Assembly: GCA_900546445.1 (NCBI GenBank)
Contig: URCV01000019.1
Span: 1-29,314 of the forward strand
Length of the DNA: 29,314 nt
From: an uncultured Bacteroidales bacterium
GTDB taxonomy: Bacteria; Bacteroidota; Bacteroidia; Bacteroidales; UBA932
Direction: 5' to 3'
Both the position numbers and the translations under genes were made by a program. Positions 22,071 to 29,314 of the stretch are shown here, one piece after another (position 1 is the stretch's first letter; each line of letters starts with the position of its first letter). The notes under the pieces are model-generated. The model was not told the origin of the DNA. It searched no databases and worked only from the letters and a program-made list of their open reading frames with translations.

Positions 22071-23201
22071 TTATTTACGACGATATTCGCTAGGAGTACA
22101 GTGCATCGTCTTCTTGAACAGACGAAGAAGGGAGTTATAGTCGGAGATGCCGGCCTCGGCGGAAATCTCCTGTAGGGAGCGATTAGTCGTGCGAAGTAGC
22201 TGGGCTACCTTCTTTATCCTGCAGTCCAGCACATACTGGTAGATACTCACTCCCATCGCCTTCTTAAAGCGGGTTTCTATGCTGCGCCTGGACAGGGGCA
22301 CGTCTTTAAGCATTTTTTCCACCGTAATGGGTTGACTATAATGAGCATCCAGATACTCTACCAGTCGCGCCACCACCTTATCGGAAATATTATACGAAGT
22401 GGAATTTCTCTCCACTACCCCTATCGGGTTTATGACTATGCTGAAGCGCCCCGTTTCCGGAGAAAGTATCTGACGGTGAAGGCTTTTACAGAGCTTATAG
22501 CCTCCCTCTTCCTCGTCGAGCATGATAGATGAAATCTGAGGATCGGAGATACAACAGACCAAATCGTCGTTATCTACGCCCAAGACCGATATCTGAGAGG
22601 GCACGTCGATGTTTTCCACTCGACATATCTCCGTAATCATCAGTGCGCGCTGGTCATCGCAGCAGAAAAGGGCCGTGTGAACGGGAAGAGATTTGAGCCA
22701 TTGTGCGATCTGCGACCTGTCGACATTGCCAATCTCGCTGATTTCATATTTGAAAAAAGCGCCGCCACGACTGCATACCCTTTCCTTAAATCCTGACAGA
22801 CGTTCGTCCGACCAGACTATGCCCGCTATGCCGAAGAAGGCGAAATTACTGAAAGACTTGGAATAGAAATAGTCCGCCGCCATCTCGCCAGTGCCGATAT
22901 AATCGCCCGTAATGCTGGAATACAGGGTGGTGCGATGGTGGTAATTCTGAAGCACGATAGGGATGTTCAGGCATTCCAGCTGCTTGAGTTCGCTGTCTTT
23001 CCACCTGCCAATTATGGCGTCCGCCTTCCAGCGCTTGGCCATCCTTATGACTTCACGGCACTGCGAATCCCCCGTCATAGGTTCGGAAGATATACGATAA
23101 AACGCCCACGGGCCATTCTCTTTAGAATAGCGCATAATTCCGCGAAGCAGCTTCCTGTCGTATTCGCTGGAATAATCTATCATCAATATAACCCGTAGCA
23201 T
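22071..23201 (-). CDS. XylR-type transcriptional regulator (LacI-like sensor fused to AraC HTH)
   Basis: The 376-residue regulator has an N-terminal periplasmic-binding-protein-like sensor domain (VILMIDYSSEYDRKLLRGIM at the start, ISVLGVDNDDLVCCISDPQI before residue 240) and a C-terminal AraC pair of helix-turn-helix motifs from about residue 270: ITVEKMLKDVPLSRRSIETR, then LQEISAEAGISDYNSLLRLF and HCTPSEYRRK. This is the architecture of E. coli XylR, a sugar-responsive activator; the ligand here is unknown. It is divergent from a large lipoprotein gene across only 57 bp, so that gene is the obvious candidate target. Start MLRVILMID agrees with the family N-terminus. Its 3' side runs straight into the repeat array. 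Confidence 0.92.
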   Translation of the reverse strand: MLRVILMIDYSSEYDRKLLRGIMRYSKENGPWAFYRISSEPMTGDSQCREVIRMAKRWKADAIIGRWKDSELKQLECLNIPIVLQNYHHRTTLYSSITGDYIGTGEMAADYFYSKSFSNFAFFGIAGIVWSDERLSGFKERVCSRGGAFFKYEISEIGNVDRSQIAQWLKSLPVHTALFCCDDQRALMITEICRVENIDVPSQISVLGVDNDDLVCCISDPQISSIMLDEEEGGYKLCKSLHRQILSPETGRFSIVINPIGVVERNSTSYNISDKVVARLVEYLDAHYSQPITVEKMLKDVPLSRRSIETRFKKAMGVSIYQYVLDCRIKKVAQLLRTTNRSLQEISAEAGISDYNSLLRLFKKTMHCTPSEYRRK

Positions 23202-23229
23202 ACGGGTGGCAAGTTACGAAAAATTATAT

Positions 23230-23237
23230 TAAATTTG
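23230..23237 (+). promoter_or_regulatory. -7 promoter element before the PDQ-stalk lipoprotein
   Basis: TAAATTTG matches TAnnTTTG, 21 bp before the ATG at 23259. It overlaps the in-frame TTG at 23235, which rules that codon out as the start. Confidence 0.6.
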
Positions 23238-23258
23238 TATGATATAACACATTCGTTA

Positions 23259-24554
23259 ATGAAAAAATTTATAATACTAGCACTAAGTATCCTGACGATT
23301 TTCGCCTGCAAGCCGCAGGAACCGTCTACCCCACAGACACCTCCGCAGGAGCTGCCGGACAAACCCGATAACCCAAACAAACCTGACCAGCCGGATCAGC
23401 CGGATACTCCCGACCAACCTGATCAACCTGATCAACCTGATCAACCTGATCAGCCCGACCAGCCTGACCAGCCTGACCAGCCTGACCAGCCAAGTCAGCC
23501 GAGCATAGAGGTTCTGGACCCGGGTGCCACCCCTGAAGAGTTCGTACCTACCCCACAATACCCTAACGCGGAACACGAAGTCTCATATACCGATTTCTAC
23601 AACCCTCTTCAAGACGAATTGGACGAGTTCGGTAACACCGACTACGTTATCTCGCAGGGAGATGGTACTTCTTGGCCTATGATAACCGACGAAGGCTTCA
23701 TCCGTCTCTATCAGGGTACGAGTGCGAAGAAGGGCGGGTCCTACATCAGGGTTCGCGCACACAACGGCGCTTCCCTTCTGGAAGTGGAAGTGGGCAGCGC
23801 GACGAAGACCAAATTGGCATACAGCATAAACGGGAAGGCAGCGAAATCGAAGGTGGTGGAGATTCCGGCAGGAGGCAAGTTCACCGTCAGCGAAGGCCGT
23901 CTGGACCAGGTGTGCTTCTATTGTATGGGCACAAGCCAGAACGAAAGATGGGAATTGAACTACATCCGCGTGAAATACGTAGGAGGATTCGTGGAAGAGG
24001 ATTACTATCAGGAGCCTAAGGAATATGGCCCGCTGGTTAGGGCTACGCTTCCTTTCGAGGAAAGTTTCGAAAACGGCTTCCCTACCACGGACAAGCCATC
24101 TTATTACAAATACGGCATAACCGCAGGAAGGGACAACCTGCAGTGGAGCACTTGGTATGGTTCTTTCTCCTGGCAGAACCCGATAGAGGGCGAACAGAGC
24201 GCACAACTTCGTATCTACCAGGAAGAAGAGGACTACTATAAGGAGCAGTTCGGACATCTTAAGATGGAGTATTTCATGGAGGAAATCTCGGAAGTGGATT
24301 TCAAATACTACATGTCCGAGTATTGGATCAAGGCGACCATCTCCTACTGCGAATTCGGCGAGAACGAATGGAAGAATCCTAAGCAGATAGCTCTGGAGTC
24401 GTATTCCGATAGGCAGAAGGTTAAGGATTTCAAGTACATGTTGGACGAAGGAAAGAGCCATAACGCGAAGATTAAGATAGAGTTGGACCCGGCTACCGGA
24501 TACCCGACACAGGGGCACTACGACTTCATCGTAGACAAGTTCATTTTCCAATAG
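23259..24554 (+). CDS. Surface lipoprotein with a Pro-Asp-Gln repeat stalk
   Basis: The 431-residue product starts with a lipoprotein signal peptide, KKFIILALSILTIFAC (Cys17). A proline-rich region at about residues 18-85 follows, containing twelve three-residue repeats (PDQ, once PDT), a likely extended stalk that lifts the rest off the outer membrane. The C-terminal ~340 residues look like two beta-sandwich modules: one with SWPMITDEGFIRLYQGTSAK and GGSYIRVRAHNGASLLEVEV, the other with ATLPFEESFENGFPTTDKPS and ending HYDFIVDKFIFQ. That style occurs in Bacteroidota surface glycan-binding or T9SS-associated proteins, but I cannot name a family. The ATG at 23259 is chosen because the upstream TTG lies within the promoter. 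It faces the XylR-type regulator, which may control it. Confidence 0.85.
   Translation: MKKFIILALSILTIFACKPQEPSTPQTPPQELPDKPDNPNKPDQPDQPDTPDQPDQPDQPDQPDQPDQPDQPDQPDQPSQPSIEVLDPGATPEEFVPTPQYPNAEHEVSYTDFYNPLQDELDEFGNTDYVISQGDGTSWPMITDEGFIRLYQGTSAKKGGSYIRVRAHNGASLLEVEVGSATKTKLAYSINGKAAKSKVVEIPAGGKFTVSEGRLDQVCFYCMGTSQNERWELNYIRVKYVGGFVEEDYYQEPKEYGPLVRATLPFEESFENGFPTTDKPSYYKYGITAGRDNLQWSTWYGSFSWQNPIEGEQSAQLRIYQEEEDYYKEQFGHLKMEYFMEEISEVDFKYYMSEYWIKATISYCEFGENEWKNPKQIALESYSDRQKVKDFKYMLDEGKSHNAKIKIELDPATGYPTQGHYDFIVDKFIFQ
23382..23498 (+). repeat. 9-bp tandem repeat encoding Pro-Asp-Gln
   Basis: Twelve consecutive 9-bp units run from 23382 to 23489, followed by one degenerate unit (CCAAGTCAG). Sub-blocks are nearly identical: CCTGATCAA three times in a row and CCTGACCAG three times in a row, a pattern of recent local duplication. 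Unit length is a multiple of three, so gains or losses keep the frame and only change stalk length. Confidence 0.95.
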
Positions 24555-24574
24555 GAAATACCCTGTTTTTTTAG

Positions 24575-24582
24575 TATATTTG
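24575..24582 (+). promoter_or_regulatory. -7 promoter element before fabD
   Basis: TATATTTG matches TAnnTTTG, 26 bp before the fabD start codon. No -33 match is seen; a T-run (24565-24572) precedes it. Confidence 0.6.
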
Positions 24583-24608
24583 CGCGATTTAAACCGACTA
24601 CATCCAAA

Positions 24609-25502
24609 ATGAAAAAAGCATACGTCTTTCCGGGCCAAGGCGCCCAATTTACAGGTATGGGCAAATCCCTCTACGAGAGCGATGCCCAGGCCCGCAATTT
24701 AATGGAAAAGGCTAACGATATTCTCGGTTTCAGACTTACCGACATTATGTTCGAGGGAAGCGCCGAGGACTTGAAGCAGACTAAGGTCACCCAGCCTGCA
24801 GTATTCCTGCACTCCGTGGTTTCGGCGTTGTGCTTGGCCACAGAGAAACCTGACATGGTGGCAGGTCACTCGCTCGGAGAATTCTCCGCGCTCGTAGCTT
24901 GTGGGGCGTTGGCTTTCGAAGACGCGCTCAGGCTCGTAAGTGCCAGGGCAGAGGCTATGCAGAAATGCTGCGAAAAGACTCCGGGCACTATGGCCGCAGT
25001 GATTGGCCTGGATGCCGAAGTCATAGAAAATGTGTGCAAGGATGTCTGCAGCGAGAATTGCGGAATGGTTTTGGCTGCGAACTACAACAGTCCTCTGCAG
25101 ACAGTAATCTCCGGGGAGACGGCTGCGGTCGATGCGGCCTGCGCCAAGTTGAAGGAGGCGGGGGCGAAGCGTGCACTGCCGCTCGCGGTAAGCGGGGCAT
25201 TCCATTCGCCGCTGATGAAATGGGCCGAGGAGGAATTGGCCGGAGCCATAGAGAAATGCTCGTTCAGCGCACCAAACTGCCCTATCTACCAGAATGTCAG
25301 CGGACAGGCAGAGACGGACCCGCAGAGAATCAGGGAGAATCTGCTGCTGCAGCTCACCAGTCCGGTAAGATGGACTCAGAGCGTGGAGAGGATGATTCAG
25401 GACGGAGCGACGGAATTTACGGAGTTCGGACCAGGTAACACATTGGCCGGACTGATCTCTCGAATAGGAGGAAAAGAACTAATAATTAACGAAATACAAT
25501 AA
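24609..25502 (+). CDS. fabD: Malonyl-CoA:ACP transacylase
   Basis: The 297-residue cytoplasmic enzyme transfers malonyl groups from CoA to acyl-carrier protein to start fatty-acid elongation. The N-terminal YVFPGQGAQFTGMG supplies the oxyanion glutamine, the nucleophile is in VAGHSLGEFSAL (S88), the carboxylate-binding arginine is R113 in VSARAEAM, and the catalytic histidine is in VSGAFHSPLM (H199). Length is normal. The usual fab neighbours are absent. Instead the gene lies 17 bp before the pyruvate:ferredoxin oxidoreductase gene and probably shares its transcript. Confidence 0.96.
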   Translation: MKKAYVFPGQGAQFTGMGKSLYESDAQARNLMEKANDILGFRLTDIMFEGSAEDLKQTKVTQPAVFLHSVVSALCLATEKPDMVAGHSLGEFSALVACGALAFEDALRLVSARAEAMQKCCEKTPGTMAAVIGLDAEVIENVCKDVCSENCGMVLAANYNSPLQTVISGETAAVDAACAKLKEAGAKRALPLAVSGAFHSPLMKWAEEELAGAIEKCSFSAPNCPIYQNVSGQAETDPQRIRENLLLQLTSPVRWTQSVERMIQDGATEFTEFGPGNTLAGLISRIGGKELIINEIQ

Positions 25503-25519
25503 ACTTAATACATATTAAA

Positions 25520-28500
25520 ATGTCTAAAGAAAAAAAATTCATTACCTGTGATGGTAATCAGGCTGCAAGTAACATCGCCTATCTTTTCAGCGAGAATGTG
25601 GCCATCTACCCCATCACGCCTTCATCTACAATGGCAGAAAATGTCGATGAGTGGTCAGCTGCAGGAAAGAAAAACCTTTGGGGCGAGACCGTAAAGGTTA
25701 CCGAGATGCAAAGTGAGGCCGGTGCTGCCGGTGCCGTTCACGGTTCTTTGCAGGCAGGTGCTCTCACCAGCACATTCACCGCATCGCAAGGTCTATTGTT
25801 GATGATTCCAAATATGTACAAGATTGCAGGTGAAATGCTCCCTGCAGTTTTCCACGTATCCGCACGTGCGCTTGCCAGCCACGCGCTTTCTATTTTCGGT
25901 GATCATCAGGACGTTATGGCTTGCCGCCAGACAGGTTTCGCCATGCTCGCATCCGGCTCCGTTCAGGAGGCTCAGGATATGGCTGCAGTGGCACACCTCT
26001 CTACCATCAAGAGCAGCATTCCATTCCTTCACTTCTTCGACGGATTCCGTACATCTCACGAGATCCAGAAAATCGAGCTTCTCGACGAGGAAGAGTTGAA
26101 GGGTCTCGTAAGCGAGAAGGCCCTGAAGAACTTCCGCGACCGTGCGCTTAATCCTGACGCTCCTGTAACTCGCGGTACGGCTCAGAACGGAGACGTTTAC
26201 TTCCAGGCCGTAGAGTCACGCAACCAGGCTTACGACGCCATTCCTGACATCGTAGCACGCTATATGGGTGAAATCGGTGAGATCTCAGGCCGCAGCTATC
26301 GTCCGTTCGACTACTATGGTTCACCTGACGCCGAGAACATCATCATCGCCATGGGCTCAGTTACCGAGACCATCCGCGAGACCATCGACTACCTCCGCGA
26401 GCGCGGACGCAAATACGGTGTGGTATCAGTACACCTCTATCGTCCTTTCAGCGCGAAGTACTTGCTTAAGGTTCTTCCTAAGAGCGTTAAGAAAATCGCA
26501 GTGCTCGACCGCACGAAGGAGCCGGGATCACTCGGAGAGCCTCTCTACCTCGACATCAAGACAGTATTCCAGGGACAGGCCAATTCTCCTCTCATCATCG
26601 GAGGACGCTATGGTCTTTCAAGCAAGGATACTACCCCTGCACAGATTATCGCAGTTTACGACAACCTCGAGCAGAAGGAGCCTAAGAACGACTTTACCAT
26701 CGGTATCGTAGACGACGTTACCTTCAAGAGCCTCCCTATCAAGAGCGAGGTCAGCATCGTGAAGCCGGGCACAACAGAGTGCAAATTCTACGGACTGGGT
26801 TCAGACGGCACTGTCGGTGCAAATAAGAACACCATTAAGATTATCGGTTCACATACAGACCTTTACAGCCAGGCATACTTCGACTACGATTCGAAGAAAT
26901 CCGGTGGATACACCTGCTCTCACCTCCGTTTCGGAAAGAGCCCTATCCACGCACCATACCTGGTGAACACTCCTGACTTCGTGGCTTGCCACGTGCCTTC
27001 ATACCTCGAGAAATACGACGTATTGAAGGGTATAAAGGAAGGCGGTTCATTCCTTCTCAACTCTCTGTGGGACGAGAAAGAGACTCTCGAGCGTCTTCCT
27101 GACCACGTAAAGTCAGTGATTGGCCGCAAGCACATCAACCTCTATATCATCAATGCTACCAAGATAGCTGCAGAAATCGGTCTGGGCGGACGTACTAACA
27201 CCATCCTCCAGAGTGCATTCTTCAGAATCACAGGCATCATCCCTGCAGAGGACGCCGTTAAGTATATGAAGGCAGCCGCTCTCAAGAGCTACGGCAAGAA
27301 GGGCGAGAACGTGGTTAACATGAACTACGCCGCCATCGACCGTGGTGGAGAATACGTTAAGGTAGAGGTCCCGGCAGAATGGGCTAACATCAATGCCAAG
27401 TTCGTGAACCATAATGCCGAGCGCCTCGCTACCCCATTCGTTAAGGAGATCGCCGACAAGGTTAACGCACAGGAGGGTGATTCACTTCCGGTAAGCGCAT
27501 TCTTGCCTTATATGGATGGTACCATGCCCAACGGAACTGCTGCTTACGAGAAGCGTGGTGTAGCAGTGAACGTGCCTGTATGGGACGCTTCGAAGTGTAT
27601 CCAGTGTAACACTTGTGCATTCGTTTGTCCTCACGCAGCCATTCGTCCATTCCTTCTCACTGAGGAAGAGGCCAAAGACGTGCCTGCAGGACTCAAGCTA
27701 GCCGACGGCAAGGCTAACCTTAAGGAATACAAATACGCACTTTCCGTTTCAGTAGCCGACTGTACCGGTTGCGGTAACTGTGTGGATGAATGTCTGGCTA
27801 AGGACAAGGCCCTCACTATGGCTCCTTACATTGACAACACTGCAGAGCAGAATAACTTCGACTTCTTGAATTCCAAGATTGGCTACAAGAAAGTATTCGA
27901 CCCTAAGAGCAATATGAAGAACGCACAGTTCGCACAACCTCTTTTCGAGTTCAGCGGTGCTTGTGCAGGATGCGGTGAGACTCCATACATTAAGAACATC
28001 ACCCAGCTCTTCGGCGACCATATGATGATTGCCAATGCTACCGGTTGCTCATCCATCTACGGAGCTTCATTCCCTGCAAGCCCTTACTGCACGGACGCTC
28101 ACGGACACGGTCCTGCTTGGCAGAACTCTCTGTTCGAGGACTTCTGCGAGTTCGGACTCGGTATGAGACTCGGTTCAGAGCGCATCCGCGAGACCGTAGC
28201 TTCTCTTATGAAGAAGGGACTCGAGTGCGAGTGCTGCTCGGCTGAGATGAAGGTTCTCTTCCAGGAGTGGCTTGACAACCGTTCAGACTATGCAGTTACA
28301 CGCGACATCGCCGACAAGCTCGTTCCTATGATGGAAGCATGCGGATGTGACACGTGCAAGAGCATCCTCGCTCTCAAGCAGTACATCCCTGCTCGCAGCC
28401 AGTGGATCATCGGTGGAGACGGTGCGTCATACGACATCGGTTACGGCGGACTCGACCACGTGCTCGCATCAGGTGAGAACGTGAACATCCTCGTACTCGA

Positions 28501-29044
28501 TACGGAGGTTTACTCTAATACCGGTGGCCAATCCTCTAAGGCTACGCCTGCAGGTGCCATCGCGAAATTCGCCGCAAGCGGTAAGAAGATTCGCAAGAAG
28601 GACCTCGGAATGATGGCTATGAGCTATGGCTATGTATATGTAGCTCAGGTAGCTATGGGTGCAAGCCCTGTTCAGTATATGAACGCCATCAAAGAGGCTG
28701 AGGCATACGACGGACCATCACTCATCATAGCATACGCTCCTTGTATCAACCACGGACTTAAGGCCGGAATGGGTCTTAGCCAGAAGGAGGAGAAACTCGC
28801 CGTAGAGTGTGGTTACTGGCATCTTTACCGCTATAACCCTATGCTCGAGGAGCAGGGCAAGAAAGCCTTCTCACTCGACAGCAAGGAGCCTGACTGGAGC
28901 AAATTCCAGGGCTTCCTCCAGGGTGAGGTTCGTTTCTCATCACTGAGCAAACTCTACCCTGAAAGAGCAGCCGAGCTTCTCGAAAAGACAGAAGAGTACG
29001 CGAAGATTCGCTATAACAACTACAAGAAGTTGTCTATGGAATAA
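25520..29044 (+). CDS. nifJ: Pyruvate:ferredoxin (flavodoxin) oxidoreductase
   Basis: The 1174-residue single-chain enzyme decarboxylates pyruvate to acetyl-CoA and CO2 and reduces ferredoxin. All domains of the fused type are present in order: domain I (AIYPITPSSTMAENVDEW, ALTSTFTASQGLLLMIPNMY), domain II, a gamma domain with YLVNTPDFVACH, a two-cluster ferredoxin domain (CIQCNTCAFVCP from C693, CTGCGNCVDEC from C748), and a thiamine-diphosphate domain with CAGCGETPY near residue 815, GDGASYDIGYGGLDH and EVYSNTGGQSSKATP. The late cysteine in YAPCINHG is also conserved. The length matches other Bacteroidales PFORs. It marks an anaerobic metabolism. It follows fabD by 17 bp, uses highly-expressed-type codons, and ends before a strong terminator. 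Confidence 0.97.
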   Translation: MSKEKKFITCDGNQAASNIAYLFSENVAIYPITPSSTMAENVDEWSAAGKKNLWGETVKVTEMQSEAGAAGAVHGSLQAGALTSTFTASQGLLLMIPNMYKIAGEMLPAVFHVSARALASHALSIFGDHQDVMACRQTGFAMLASGSVQEAQDMAAVAHLSTIKSSIPFLHFFDGFRTSHEIQKIELLDEEELKGLVSEKALKNFRDRALNPDAPVTRGTAQNGDVYFQAVESRNQAYDAIPDIVARYMGEIGEISGRSYRPFDYYGSPDAENIIIAMGSVTETIRETIDYLRERGRKYGVVSVHLYRPFSAKYLLKVLPKSVKKIAVLDRTKEPGSLGEPLYLDIKTVFQGQANSPLIIGGRYGLSSKDTTPAQIIAVYDNLEQKEPKNDFTIGIVDDVTFKSLPIKSEVSIVKPGTTECKFYGLGSDGTVGANKNTIKIIGSHTDLYSQAYFDYDSKKSGGYTCSHLRFGKSPIHAPYLVNTPDFVACHVPSYLEKYDVLKGIKEGGSFLLNSLWDEKETLERLPDHVKSVIGRKHINLYIINATKIAAEIGLGGRTNTILQSAFFRITGIIPAEDAVKYMKAAALKSYGKKGENVVNMNYAAIDRGGEYVKVEVPAEWANINAKFVNHNAERLATPFVKEIADKVNAQEGDSLPVSAFLPYMDGTMPNGTAAYEKRGVAVNVPVWDASKCIQCNTCAFVCPHAAIRPFLLTEEEAKDVPAGLKLADGKANLKEYKYALSVSVADCTGCGNCVDECLAKDKALTMAPYIDNTAEQNNFDFLNSKIGYKKVFDPKSNMKNAQFAQPLFEFSGACAGCGETPYIKNITQLFGDHMMIANATGCSSIYGASFPASPYCTDAHGHGPAWQNSLFEDFCEFGLGMRLGSERIRETVASLMKKGLECECCSAEMKVLFQEWLDNRSDYAVTRDIADKLVPMMEACGCDTCKSILALKQYIPARSQWIIGGDGASYDIGYGGLDHVLASGENVNILVLDTEVYSNTGGQSSKATPAGAIAKFAASGKKIRKKDLGMMAMSYGYVYVAQVAMGASPVQYMNAIKEAEAYDGPSLIIAYAPCINHGLKAGMGLSQKEEKLAVECGYWHLYRYNPMLEEQGKKAFSLDSKEPDWSKFQGFLQGEVRFSSLSKLYPERAAELLEKTEEYAKIRYNNYKKLSME

Positions 29045-29061
29045 TCTTCCGCTACATAAAG

Positions 29062-29101
29062 AAAAACGCCCGAAAGCATCTGCGCTCTCGGGCGTTTTTT
29101 T
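29062..29101 (+). terminator. Strong intrinsic terminator after PFOR
   Basis: AAAAACGCCCGAAAGC and GCTCTCGGGCGTTTTT form a 16-bp stem with one mismatch and a 6-nt loop, followed by T residues. The A-run on the left makes it potentially bidirectional, so it may also serve the ATPase gene arriving from the right. Confidence 0.95.
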
Positions 29102-29152
29102 GAAGCATGCTGTCGAAAAAAACTGTGTTTTTACAATAAAATTCGAGAGATC

Positions 29153-29314
29153 TTATGCGAATTTGTCGCTGAAGAGGAACTGAAACAGTCCGGTGAACAG
29201 GATTCCATTATTGTCCATGTAAGGCATAATGTCGTCTTTGACGATAACAATCTTCTGGAAGGAATCATCAATGCGTTTGAGCGAATTCAGTTCCTGCTCA
29301 CGTTTTTCTTCGGT
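29153..29314 (-). CDS. C-terminal end of a DUF4143-type AAA ATPase (partial)
   Basis: Only the last 53 residues are in the window; the gene continues past the right edge. The visible part contains REQELNSLKRIDDSFQKIVI followed by VKDDIMPYMDNNGILFTGLF and the end QFLFSDKFA. This corresponds to the C-terminus of the large Bacteroidota family of AAA ATPases with a DUF4143 domain, a restriction-endonuclease-like fold, where the pattern E-R-E...L..I.D.F.K.I...D is typical. Cellular role is not established for the family. The call rests on a short fragment. Confidence 0.65.
   Translation of the reverse strand, partial: TEEKREQELNSLKRIDDSFQKIVIVKDDIMPYMDNNGILFTGLFQFLFSDKFA

Noticed and set aside
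23235..23258. TTG start for the PDQ lipoprotein
   Set aside because: It overlaps the -7 promoter element, and the ATG at 23259 begins a standard lipoprotein signal peptide.
23283..23576. - strand frame opposite the PDQ repeat (Leu-Val-Arg-rich)
   Set aside because: Shadow of the 9-bp repeat in the real gene; low-complexity by construction.

Overview
The window reads as chromosomal DNA of a gut-type Bacteroidales bacterium (phylum Bacteroidota). The evidence is the promoter signature TAnnTTTG in front of many genes, the absence of strong Shine-Dalgarno sequences, several lipoproteins with short lipobox signal peptides, a fimbrillin-like lipoprotein, a C10 (streptopain-type) protease, a LacI/AraC-fused XylR-type regulator, and family members (DUF2795, DUF5020, YgbA) whose sequences look like Bacteroidales versions. 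Genus cannot be fixed from the sequence alone. No rRNA, tRNA, CRISPR array or intact insertion sequence is visible.

Layout. (1) 1-3.5 kb, + strand: SppA protease, a terminator, then a 49-residue peptide gene upstream of a fimbrillin-like lipoprotein whose last third is AT-rich. (2) 3.5-5.2 kb: an eroded accessory patch with a hairpin pair repeated at 73 bp, a truncated SO_0444-type permease, an intact ygbA-like gene and an orphan C-terminal remnant of an AbiEii-type toxin. (3) 5.2-9.3 kb, - strand: a DUF2795 gene, then a nucleobase uptake cassette transcribed as UraA-type permease, Tsx-like outer-membrane barrel (DUF5020), AzgA/PbuG-type purine permease, terminator. (4) 9.3-9.5 kb: an AT-rich divergent spacer with two DnaA-box matches. 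(5) 9.5-11.6 kb, +: acyl-CoA ligase and YbaK-type deacylase, which overlap. (6) 11.6-15.9 kb, -: a tightly overlapping five-gene unit of C1 peptidase, PssA, a lipoprotein, a DEDDy exonuclease and an RlmI-type methyltransferase. (7) 15.9-18.2 kb, +: a small lipoprotein 8 bp upstream of a secreted C10 protease. (8) 18.2-20.1 kb, -: surE-lpxB. (9) 20.2-21.2 kb, +: GAPDH. (10) 21.2-22.07 kb: an 859-bp non-coding stretch packed with 51-bp and 72-73-bp hairpin-forming repeats. (11) 22.07-24.55 kb: a XylR-type regulator divergent from a lipoprotein with a (Pro-Asp-Gln)n stalk. (12) 24.6-29.05 kb, +: fabD and pyruvate:ferredoxin oxidoreductase with a strong terminator, then the end of a DUF4143-type ATPase on the - strand running off the window.

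Most genes are housekeeping: envelope biogenesis (lpxB, pssA, acyl-CoA ligase, fabD), central carbon metabolism (GAPDH, PFOR), protein and RNA quality control (sppA, ybaK, rlmI-like, exonuclease) and nucleobase salvage. The most novel-looking material is the 51-bp repeat array that reads as a 17-residue peptide repeat on the - strand, the 49-aa peptide paired with a fimbrillin-like lipoprotein, and the lipoprotein/C10 protease pair, which could be an inhibitor-protease couple. No clearly new multi-gene defence or biosynthetic system was found.
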